Assembly: GCF_002005225.1 (NCBI RefSeq)
Contig: NZ_CP019724.1
Location: forward strand, 1,302,001-1,366,000
Length of the DNA: 64,000 bases
Reading direction: 5' to 3'
Source: Streptomyces pactum
GTDB lineage: Bacteria > Actinomycetota > Actinomycetes > Streptomycetales > Streptomycetaceae
A program made the translations under genes and the position numbers. The notes below the pieces were generated by a model. That model searched no databases, was not told the DNA's origin, and saw only the letters and a list, made by a program, of their open reading frames with translations. Shown piece after piece: positions 57,771 to 64,000 of the stretch (positions are counted from its first letter, which is position 1; every line of letters starts with the position of its first letter).

Positions 57771-59825
57771 TCAGTCCGTGATGATCGCCGGGTCGCTCAC
57801 CCCCGGCCGCCCGTTCTCCACGTGTCCGGCGAAGCGCCGCTGGAAGGCCGGGTCGGACTCACAGGTGACCGTCAGGTCGTACCAGCGCTTGCTCCGCGCG
57901 AGGTCGACGGTGTGGTGCACGGTGGCGCCGGGACGCACGGTGAGCGTTCCGCTCCGGCCTTCGTAGGCGTCGACGACCCGGAGACGGACCGGGCCGGACC
58001 CGGTGTTGGTGAGGGTCAGCCGGACGTCGTCGCCGGTGTGCCGGGCGGTGACCTCGGGTCCGGCGGTCCTGTTGGGTCCCCGGAAGACGCGCAGGAAGCC
58101 GTTGGGACCGTGCACGGTCAGGTCGTAGGAGCCGTCCGAGTAGACCGAGTTCCAGGTGTCCGCGATGGTCTTGCCGGCCTCGGTGGTGTATGTCCAGGGG
58201 CCGTCGGTGCGGTTGCCGGAGGTGACGAGGAAGGCGGCCGCGGCCCTGGCACCGGAGGCGAAGGCGAGCGTGAACTTCCCGGCCGCCGTGTCCACGGCGC
58301 CGTCCACGTGCGGGGCGTACCGCAACGGGCGGGCGGGGCGCAGGCCGCGTTCCTGCCGGGGCATGTCCGGGTCGGCGGGTGGCGTCGGGCGGTAGTCCGG
58401 ATGGCGTTCGCGGTCCGGCGGCTCGTAGGCGTCGGTGTCCGGCAGGTCGGCCGGACGGCTGTCCTTCCGGGAGAAGTCGAAGGCGGCGGTCAGGTCGCCG
58501 CAGATCGCGCGCCGCCACGGCGAGATGCCCGGCTCGCGCACACCGAAGCGGTGCTCCATGAACCGGATGAGCGAGGTGTGGTCGAAGGTCTCGGAGCAGA
58601 CGAAGCCGCCCTTGCTCCAGGGTGAGACGACCAGCATGGGCACGCGGGGACCGAGCCCGTAGAGGCCCTCGCGGTGGGTCCCGCTCCCCTCGAAGACGTC
58701 CAGGGAGACGTCGACGGTGGACCGGCCCCGCGCGGCGGACTTCGGCGGCAGCGGCGGCACCACGTGGTCGAAGAAGCCGTCGTTCTCGTCGTACGTGATG
58801 AACAGGGCGGTCTTCGCCCACACCGCCGGGTTGGCGGTGAGCGCGTCCAGGACCTGGGAGATGTACCAGGCGCCGTAGTTCGACGGCCAGTTGGAGTGCT
58901 CGGAGAAGGCCTCGGGAGCGGTTATCCAGGAGATCTTCGGCAGTCGTCCGGCCTTGACGTCGGCGCGGAGCCGGTCGAAGTACCCGTCGCCGCTCTTCAC
59001 GTCGGTGCCGGTGCGGGCCTTGTCGTACCAGGGGTCGCCGGGCCTCGCGTTCCGGTACTTGTTGAAGTACAGCAGGGAGTTGTCGCCGTAGTTGCCGCGG
59101 TAGGCGTCGTCGATCCAGCCCCAGTGGCCGGCCGCGTCCAGGCCGTCGCCGATGTCCTGGCAGATCTTCCAGGAGACCCCGGCCTCCTCCAGCCGCTCGG
59201 GGTACGTCGTCCAGTCGTAGCCCAGCTCGTCGTTGCCGAGGACCGGGCCGCCGCCCGTGCCATCGTTGCCCGTGTGGCCCGACCACATGTAGTAGCGGTT
59301 GGGGTCGGTGGAGCCGATGAAGGAGCAGTGGTAGGCGTCGCAGACGGTGAAGGTGTCGGCGAGCGCGTAGTGGAAGGGGATGTCCTCGCGCGTCAGGTAC
59401 ACCATGGTGGTGGTGCCCTTGGCGGGCAGCCAGCGGTCGTACTTGCCGTCGTGGTAGGCGTCCTGGCCGTCGGACCAGCCGTGCGGCAGCCCCTCCAGGA
59501 ACTGCATGCCGAGGTCGTCCGCCTGCGGGTGGAACGGCAGCACCTCCGTGCCGTCGCCCTTGCGCTGGTGCCACACCGACCTGCCGCCGTCCAGGGCCAC
59601 CGGGTGCGGGTCGCCGAAGCCGCGGACGCCGCGCAGCCTGCCGAAGTAGTGGTCGAACGAACGGTTCTCCTGCATCAGGACGACGATGTGCTCGACATCC
59701 TCGATGGTCCCGGAGCGGTGGTTCGCCGGGAGCGCGGCGGCGCGCTCGATACTTGCCGAGAGCGCGCTGAACGCCGTCGTGGCGCCCGCGAGTTGGAGGA
59801 ATCTGCGCCGGTTGACTTCGGGCAT
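57771..59825 (-). CDS. Tat-secreted non-specific phospholipase C / phosphoesterase
   Basis: 684 aa of the PLC/AcpA phosphoesterase superfamily. Tat signal RRRFLQLAG at the start; catalytic region VVLMQENRSFDHYFG (~50-64) with the metal-binding Glu-Asn, then HTGND, DENDGFFDHV and the two C-terminal DUF756 repeats (~480-680). Cleaves phospholipid head groups outside the cell, releasing phosphate, and is classically induced by phosphate limitation; I did not find a clear PHO box. ATG 59825. The 544-bp gap beyond holds a gene remnant. Confidence 0.93.
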   Translation of the reverse strand: MPEVNRRRFLQLAGATTAFSALSASIERAAALPANHRSGTIEDVEHIVVLMQENRSFDHYFGRLRGVRGFGDPHPVALDGGRSVWHQRKGDGTEVLPFHPQADDLGMQFLEGLPHGWSDGQDAYHDGKYDRWLPAKGTTTMVYLTREDIPFHYALADTFTVCDAYHCSFIGSTDPNRYYMWSGHTGNDGTGGGPVLGNDELGYDWTTYPERLEEAGVSWKICQDIGDGLDAAGHWGWIDDAYRGNYGDNSLLYFNKYRNARPGDPWYDKARTGTDVKSGDGYFDRLRADVKAGRLPKISWITAPEAFSEHSNWPSNYGAWYISQVLDALTANPAVWAKTALFITYDENDGFFDHVVPPLPPKSAARGRSTVDVSLDVFEGSGTHREGLYGLGPRVPMLVVSPWSKGGFVCSETFDHTSLIRFMEHRFGVREPGISPWRRAICGDLTAAFDFSRKDSRPADLPDTDAYEPPDRERHPDYRPTPPADPDMPRQERGLRPARPLRYAPHVDGAVDTAAGKFTLAFASGARAAAAFLVTSGNRTDGPWTYTTEAGKTIADTWNSVYSDGSYDLTVHGPNGFLRVFRGPNRTAGPEVTARHTGDDVRLTLTNTGSGPVRLRVVDAYEGRSGTLTVRPGATVHHTVDLARSKRWYDLTVTCESDPAFQRRFAGHVENGRPGVSDPAIITD

Positions 59826-59967
59826 GGGGTGAAGGACCTCTCGCCTTGGGGGGTTCAACCGGCCGGACGGTGCCGGATGATGACGGAATGCGCGCGAAAG
59901 GAGTGTTCCAGGAGCAGCAAACGTCAGGGAAGGGTCCGGTGGCGGTGGTGTGAAAGTCACCGGTACG

Positions 59968-60162
59968 TGAGGTGTGCCGGTCCAGCCACTCGGCGAAGCG
60001 CTGGAGTACGACGACTTCGGGACGGTCCCGTATCTCCGCCGGCAGGGTCCGCTCCCGCTTCGCCTCCTGCCCGGCCGGGGACGCTCCCGGTGCGGTCCGG
60101 GCCACCACCCGGCCCTCCGTCAGAGCGACTTCGTAGGTATCGCCCGCTGCCGGGCAACCCAT
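59968..60162 (-). pseudogene. Possible DUF4132-domain gene fragment
   Basis: A minus-strand stretch reads MGCPAAGDTYEVALTEGRVV, then AEIRDRPEVVVLQRFAEWLD, a pattern like the region of DUF4132 proteins with YEV..GRVV and L..LREWL.RH. It begins and ends without normal start or stop context, the frame simply continuing as noise across the phospholipase gene, so it looks like the relic of a larger lost gene. Assignment is from memory of the family and is tentative. Confidence 0.4.
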
Positions 60163-60295
60163 GGGCTCTTCGCCTCTCCCACCAAGCGGAACTCGGCACA
60201 ACGCGCTGGGCGGTCCCGATCGGCGTGCTCCGCCGTGACGTCGGCGAAAGACCAGGGGCACTCACCGACGGTCCCGTGGGCCCGTCTTCCGTGAG

Positions 60296-60312
60296 GCGGA
60301 AGGAGCGTTGCC
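60296..60312. promoter_or_regulatory. Inverted repeat upstream of vanA
   Basis: CTTCCG-TGAGG-CGGAAG, a perfect 6-bp dyad 58 bp before the vanA start codon. A candidate site for the IclR regulator of the operon or a small leader hairpin. Confidence 0.4.
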
Positions 60313-60369
60313 GGACCGCGACGCCCTCCCCGACGATGCCAGCAACCACGACGGACGGGAGCCGCAACG

Positions 60370-61443
60370 ATGCCGCACATGACCGCCTTCGCCAGGAACC
60401 AGTGGTACGTCGCCGCCTACGGTCACGAGGTCGGCCGCGAGTTGCTGGGTCGGACGATCCTCGGTGAGACGCTCGTCCTGTACCGCACCGAGGAGGAGGG
60501 GACGCCGGTCGTCCTGCACGACCGCTGCGTACACCGCCGCTATCCGCTGTCCGAGGCGCCCACGCGACTCGACGGCGACCGGATCGTGTGCGGGTACCAC
60601 GGGTTCACGTACGACACGACCGGCACCTGCGTGTACGTGCCGGGCCAAAAGCGCGTCCCGCGCACCGCCCGCGTCGCCTCCTACCCGGTCGTCGAACGGG
60701 ATTCGCTGGTGTGGGTCTGGATCGGCGACCCGGCACTGGCCGACCCCGGGGCCGTTCCGCGCGCCCGGCACCTGGACTCCCCCGGCTGGGTCACGGTCCG
60801 CGGCATGGAGCCGATCGACGCCGACTACGGACTGCTGGTCGACAACCTCCTCGACCTCTCCCACGAGACCTATCTGCACGGCGGCTACATCGGCACGCCC
60901 GAGGTCGCCCAGACGCCGATCACCACGGAGGTCGACGAGGGTGCCGGGATCGTCCGGGTGAGCCGGCACATGGACGACGCCGAGTGCCCGCCGTTCTACG
61001 CCGAGTCCACCGGCATCAGGGGGCGCATCGACCGGTGGCAGGACATCGAGTACCACGCGCCCTGTCTGTATGTGCTGCACAGCCGGGTCGCTCCGACCGG
61101 TGTGGTGCCGCAGGCGGACGGCAGCGACCCGGACGGCTTCCACACCGAGATCACCTACGCCATCACCCCGTCCGGCGACGGCAAGGTCTACGACTTCTGG
61201 GCGGTCTCGCGGGACTGGGCGACGGACGACGCCGAGGTCACCGAGTTCCTCCGGGAGAACAACCGCACGGTCGTCATGCAGGACGTCGAGGCGCTCAACC
61301 TGCTCCAGCGCACGCTCGGCACCGAACGCACCGGCTACCAGGAGCTGAGCATCAACATCGACACCGGCGGCCTCGCCGCCCGCCGCATCCTCGCCCGGCT
61401 GGTCGAGGAGGGCGACAAGCCGGCCGAGCGGGCGGCCCGGTGA
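60370..61443 (+). CDS. vanA: Vanillate O-demethylase oxygenase subunit
   Basis: 357 aa Rieske non-heme iron oxygenase. Rieske centre Cys53, His55, Cys74 and His77 (CVHRRYP ... VCGYHG). Mononuclear iron site in NLLDLSHETYLHGG (~158-171) with the bridging Asp. It removes the methyl group from vanillate, yielding protocatechuate and formaldehyde; related O-demethylases act on other methoxybenzoates. ATG 60370 has GGGAG eight bases upstream. Downstream genes overlap it. Its product is the substrate of PcaHG encoded about 13 kb away. Confidence 0.9.
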   Translation: MPHMTAFARNQWYVAAYGHEVGRELLGRTILGETLVLYRTEEEGTPVVLHDRCVHRRYPLSEAPTRLDGDRIVCGYHGFTYDTTGTCVYVPGQKRVPRTARVASYPVVERDSLVWVWIGDPALADPGAVPRARHLDSPGWVTVRGMEPIDADYGLLVDNLLDLSHETYLHGGYIGTPEVAQTPITTEVDEGAGIVRVSRHMDDAECPPFYAESTGIRGRIDRWQDIEYHAPCLYVLHSRVAPTGVVPQADGSDPDGFHTEITYAITPSGDGKVYDFWAVSRDWATDDAEVTEFLRENNRTVVMQDVEALNLLQRTLGTERTGYQELSINIDTGGLAARRILARLVEEGDKPAERAAR

Positions 61444-61646
61444 GCGGGCGCACCGGCGAGGTCTACCGCATCGACTGGCTGCCGGGCACCGACCTCCTGC
61501 ACGGCACCTGCCACTGCGGCGCCGAGCACACCGCCGAGGACCCGGTCGCGATGTGGGACTGGATGCTCGCCCACCCGCAAGGACACCGGGACCAAGGCCC
61601 GCGCGAACGTCCGAACGGACACCGCCCCCGAGGAAACGGCTCATGA
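61440..61646 (+). CDS. Small conserved protein between vanA and vanB, 68 aa
   Basis: GTG 61440 overlaps the vanA stop (GTGA) and its TGA overlaps the vanB ATG (ATGA), so it is translated with the operon. The sequence EVYRIDWLPGTDLLHGTCHC and then GAEHTAEDPVAMWDWMLAHPQGH contains Cys-His-Cys and several His, a possible metal site, and a conserved-looking Trp-rich helix; the Arg-rich tail is unstructured. I do not recognise the family. It may assist assembly or electron transfer of the Rieske system. Confidence 0.75.
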   Translation: MSGRTGEVYRIDWLPGTDLLHGTCHCGAEHTAEDPVAMWDWMLAHPQGHRDQGPRERPNGHRPRGNGS

Positions 61647-62629
61647 CCCTGTACGAAGCAGAAACCGAAGCAGAAACAGAAGCAGAAGCCGGAGCCGGTG
61701 CAGAAGCCGAACTCGTCGTCCACCACCGGGAGAGCGCGGCCGACGGCGTGCTCGTCCTCACCCTGCGCCATCCGCTGGGCGAAACGCTGCCCGTCTGGGA
61801 GCCCGGCGCCCACCTCGACGTCGTCCTCGGCCCGGGCCTGGAGCGGCAGTACTCGCTGTGCGGCGACCCGGCCGACCGGGAGACATGGCGGATCGCGGTA
61901 CTCCGCGAGGCCGAGGGGCGGGGCGGGTCGGCCTACGTGCACGGCGCGTTGCGGACCGGCGACAAGATCCGGGTACGCGGCCCCCGCAACCGCTTCCCGC
62001 TGGAGCCGGCCTCCCGCTACCGCTTCGTCGCCGGCGGCATCGGCATCACCCCGATCCTGCCGATGCTGGCCGCCGCCGAGGAGGCGGGCGCCGAGTGGAC
62101 CCTCCTCTACGGCGGGCGGACCCGGGCCACCATGGCGTTCACCGGGGAGTTGGGCCGGTACGGTGACCGGGTCACGATCGCTCCCGAGGACGAGTCGGGG
62201 CTGCTGGACCTCGCCGCCGTAGTCGACGACGTTCCCCAGGGAACCCTGGTCTACTGCTGCGGACCCGCGCCGCTGCTGGACGCGGTGGAGGCGCGCTGCC
62301 CGGCCGGAGTTCTTCGCCTGGAGCGGTTCCGTCCCAAGGAGCGGGCGACGACCGGCCCGGATACCGGGTTCGAGGTCGTGCTCGCGCGCAGCGGACGCAC
62401 GGTCGCCGTCCCGCCGGACGTCTCCGTCCTGGACGCCGTCCGCGCCGCCGGCGTCGAGGTGCTCCACTCCTGCACGGAGGGCACCTGCGGCACCTGCGAG
62501 ACCGACGTCGTCGATGGTGAGCCGGACCACCGGGACTCGGTACTCACCGACGGTGAGCGGGCCGCCGGGGAGACCATGCTCATCTGCGTGTCGCGCTGTC
62601 GTGGCCGGCGGCTCGTGCTGGACCTGTGA
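61643..62629 (+). CDS. vanB: Vanillate O-demethylase reductase subunit
   Basis: 328 aa class IA oxygenase reductase: FMN domain (~25-130, RQYSLCGDPADRETWRIAV), NAD domain (~135-230, FVAGGIGITPILPML, YCCGPAPLLDAV) and C-terminal plant-type [2Fe-2S] ferredoxin (~240-328) with SCTEGTCGTCET and a later Cys in LICVSRC. It passes electrons from NADH to VanA. ATG 61643 is preceded by an ATGA overlap. The N-terminus carries the repeat EAETEAETEAEAGAGAEAE, absent from relatives I know, from a short GAAGCAGAA tract. Its last 50 bp overlap the convergent IclR gene. Confidence 0.92.
   Translation: MTLYEAETEAETEAEAGAGAEAELVVHHRESAADGVLVLTLRHPLGETLPVWEPGAHLDVVLGPGLERQYSLCGDPADRETWRIAVLREAEGRGGSAYVHGALRTGDKIRVRGPRNRFPLEPASRYRFVAGGIGITPILPMLAAAEEAGAEWTLLYGGRTRATMAFTGELGRYGDRVTIAPEDESGLLDLAAVVDDVPQGTLVYCCGPAPLLDAVEARCPAGVLRLERFRPKERATTGPDTGFEVVLARSGRTVAVPPDVSVLDAVRAAGVEVLHSCTEGTCGTCETDVVDGEPDHRDSVLTDGERAAGETMLICVSRCRGRRLVLDL
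61653..61705 (+). repeat. Short low-complexity GAAGCAGAA tract in vanB
   Basis: Imperfect 12-bp repeats (gaagcagaaacc) encode the Glu/Ala-rich leader. Noticeably less GC-rich than surroundings. Confidence 0.75.
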
Positions 62630-63410
62630 CCCCCTGTCCGGTGATCCCGAGGTCCGCGCCGATCCGCGCGACCGTCGCCAGCAGGTGCGGCAGCAGGTCC
62701 CGGCGTACGGACTCCACGGAGTTGCGGCCGGCGTGCACCGCGATGTTCACGCCGGCCACCGCCGCGCCGTCGCGGTCCCGCACCGGTGCGGCGACGGACC
62801 TGAGACCGTCCTCGAGTTCCTGGTCGACGAGTGCGTAGCCCTGGCGGCGCACCCGGCGCAGTTCCGCGTGCAGGGCATCCGCCGAGGTGAGGGTGCGGGC
62901 GGTGTGCGGGCGCAGGTCGGCGCGGGCGAGCCGGGTGTCGATCTCGGCGTCCGGCAGGTCGGCGAGGATCACCCGGCCCACCGAGGTGAGGTGGGCCGGG
63001 AAGCGGGTGCCGACGGTGATCGTCGCGGTCATGATGCGGCTGGTCGGGACGCGGGCGACGTACACGACGTCGTCGCCGTCCAGGACGCAGAGCGAGGACG
63101 ACTCCCGTACCTGTGCCACGAGTTGCTCAAGATGCGGTGCGGCGATCTGCGGCAGCGTGAAGCCGGCCAGGTAGGAGTAGCCGAGCTCCAGCACGCGCGG
63201 AGTGAGGCGGAAGAGCCTGCCGTCGGTGTGGACGTAGCCGAGGTCGGCCAGGGTCAGCAGGAAGCGGCGGGCCGCCGCGCGGGTCAGCTCGCAGGCGCGG
63301 GCGACCTCGCTCAGGGTCAGCGCCGGGTGGTCGGCGTCGAAGGCCCGGATGACGGCGAGGCCGCGTTCGAAGGACCTCACGAAGTGCGGTGCGCGGGCTG
63401 CATCGGGCAT
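62580..63410 (-). CDS. IclR-family regulator (PcaR/VanR-like)
   Basis: 276 aa. Winged helix at the N-terminus: FVRSFERGLAVIRAFDADHPALTLSEVARACELTRAAARRFL (~9-50); C-terminal GAF-like effector domain with VGTRFPAHLTSVGRVILADLP and GVNIAVHAGR. This subfamily binds aromatic acids such as protocatechuate or vanillate and regulates their catabolism. ATG 63410 has GGAGG upstream; the frame extends further without conservation. Convergent with and overlapping vanB, divergent from an ABC transporter gene; a local regulator for one or both is likely. Confidence 0.9.
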   Translation of the reverse strand: MPDAARAPHFVRSFERGLAVIRAFDADHPALTLSEVARACELTRAAARRFLLTLADLGYVHTDGRLFRLTPRVLELGYSYLAGFTLPQIAAPHLEQLVAQVRESSSLCVLDGDDVVYVARVPTSRIMTATITVGTRFPAHLTSVGRVILADLPDAEIDTRLARADLRPHTARTLTSADALHAELRRVRRQGYALVDQELEDGLRSVAAPVRDRDGAAVAGVNIAVHAGRNSVESVRRDLLPHLLATVARIGADLGITGQGVTGPARAAGHDSATRR

Positions 63411-63544
63411 CTGGCCTCCGGCAAGAGCCGCACGGCGGGACGTGCGGCACGAACGACCGTACGCAGGGCGCACGGTACGAGTGCGCCTCCCGCACTGTCA
63501 ACGCCTTCTGTCCAGGTCCTCAACGGCCCATTCCGGCAAGGGCA

Positions 63545-63574
63545 TTGACCCGGACTCCACGCGGGCCCTACGTT
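63545..63574 (+). promoter_or_regulatory. Promoter of the ABC transporter gene
   Basis: TTGACC (63545-63550), 18-bp spacer, TACGTT (63569-63574). Good match to the vegetative consensus; start point about 63581. Confidence 0.6.
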
Positions 63575-63601
63575 CCCGCTGAACACGTTCTCGCTGAGCA
63601 C
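63572..63601 (+). promoter_or_regulatory. 15-bp direct repeat overlapping the transcription start
   Basis: GTTCCCGCTGAACAC followed directly by GTTCTCGCTGAGCAC. Adjacent copies at the start site are a natural operator for the nearby IclR protein. Confidence 0.5.
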
Positions 63602-63661
63602 ATCCGTGCTGTCCGCGCACAGCCTGTCGGAGCACCTGGTCCGGTCCCACAGGGGGAGTTC

Positions 63662-64000
63662 ATGCGTCGTCTGTTCGTCGGCCTCACGGCCGTGTCCGTC
63701 CTGACCGCCGCGACGGCGTGCGGCTCGTCCGGCTCCGGGGGGTCGGACGACGCCGGATCGTCCGGCGGCACCACCACGGTCGAGGTGGGCATCATCCCCA
63801 TCGTCGATGTCGCGCCCCTGTACCTGGGCCAGAAGAAGGGTTTCTTCGAGGAGCGCGGGCTGAAGCTGTCCTTCTCCAGCGCGCAGGGCGGCGCGGCGAT
63901 CGTGCCCGGAGTGGTCAGCGGGCAGTTCGAGTTCGGCTTCAGCAACATGACGTCCCTGATGATCGCCCAGTCCAGCGACGTGCCCGTGAAGGCGGTGGCC
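63662..64000 (+). CDS. ABC transporter substrate-binding lipoprotein (NMT1/THI5-like), 3' end beyond window
   Basis: The first 113 codons are present. Lipoprotein signal with lipobox TAAC-like (SVLTAATACGSSGSGG, Cys ~20), a Ser/Gly linker, and then VEVGIIPIVDVAPLYLGQKKGFFEERGLKL, GAAIVPGVVSGQFEFGFSNM, typical of nitrate/sulfonate/taurine- or aromatic-acid-type binding proteins. Because vanAB and an IclR gene flank it, the cargo may be vanillate or another aromatic acid, but nothing in the visible part proves that. ATG 63662 has GGGGGAG upstream. Confidence 0.85.
   Translation, partial: MRRLFVGLTAVSVLTAATACGSSGSGGSDDAGSSGGTTTVEVGIIPIVDVAPLYLGQKKGFFEERGLKLSFSSAQGGAAIVPGVVSGQFEFGFSNMTSLMIAQSSDVPVKAVA

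Overview
The window is high-GC actinobacterial DNA with Streptomyces hallmarks: GTG and TTG starts, tightly overlapping operons, an SsgA-like protein, a WhiB-like protein, LAL-type and TetR regulators and Tat substrates. From memory, gene order closely matches the S. coelicolor SCO6740-to-SCO6690 segment in reverse: D-amino acid oxidase (SCO6740), macrodomain protein (SCO6735), ssgD (SCO6722), WhiB-like (SCO6715), small laccase (SCO6712) and pcaV-pcaIJFHGBL (SCO6704-6697). It therefore looks like chromosome of a close relative. No tRNA, rRNA, prophage, IS element or CRISPR was seen.

Layout. 1-10 kb: D-amino acid oxidase, BCCT osmolyte transporter, coupled secreted peptidases (S15 and M14), a decayed M1 aminopeptidase, macrodomain protein, amino acid permease, MerR regulator. 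10-20 kb: beta-oxidation operon (CaiB/racemase, thiolase, FadB), a saccharopine-dehydrogenase-like reductase, endonuclease V and small conserved genes. 20-31 kb: ssgD, GPP34 protein, an ABC-F plus short UvrA operon behind a leader that looks like a transcription attenuator, an acyl-ACP desaturase with a 15-bp operator array, a giant HEAT-like protein, a WhiB-like protein and a VOC protein. 31-42 kb: a 98-bp tandem repeat, LacI regulator, small laccase divergent from a two-gene secreted oxidative module (ThuA-PQQ dehydrogenase; cupredoxin-Ig-DUF1080), LigD-type polymerase, ATP-dependent DNA ligase and a zinc alcohol dehydrogenase. 43-54 kb: the full protocatechuate branch of the beta-ketoadipate pathway under PcaV, then a LAL-type ATPase gene interrupted by an in-frame TAG and lacking its LuxR domain. 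54-64 kb: DUF2510 protein, TetR with PAP2 and DMT genes, a Tat-secreted phospholipase C, a DUF4132-like remnant, then vanillate demethylase genes (vanA, a 68-codon spacer gene, vanB), an IclR regulator and the start of an ABC substrate-binding protein.

How the genes may work together. Vanillate demethylase releases protocatechuate and formaldehyde; protocatechuate would feed the pcaHGBL-FIJ route about 10 kb away, and the zinc alcohol dehydrogenase beside the pca genes could handle the aldehyde. A small laccase lies nearby, so much of the 33-63 kb stretch reads as a plant-aromatic and plant-sugar oxidation neighbourhood. The most novel-looking items are the secreted ThuA/PQQ-dehydrogenase/cupredoxin/DUF1080 module, whose first gene has a TTA codon at position 3, and the ABC-F/UvrA leader with a three-codon uORF and a U-tract terminator. 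All functional assignments are from reading the translated sequence and family knowledge; no search was run.
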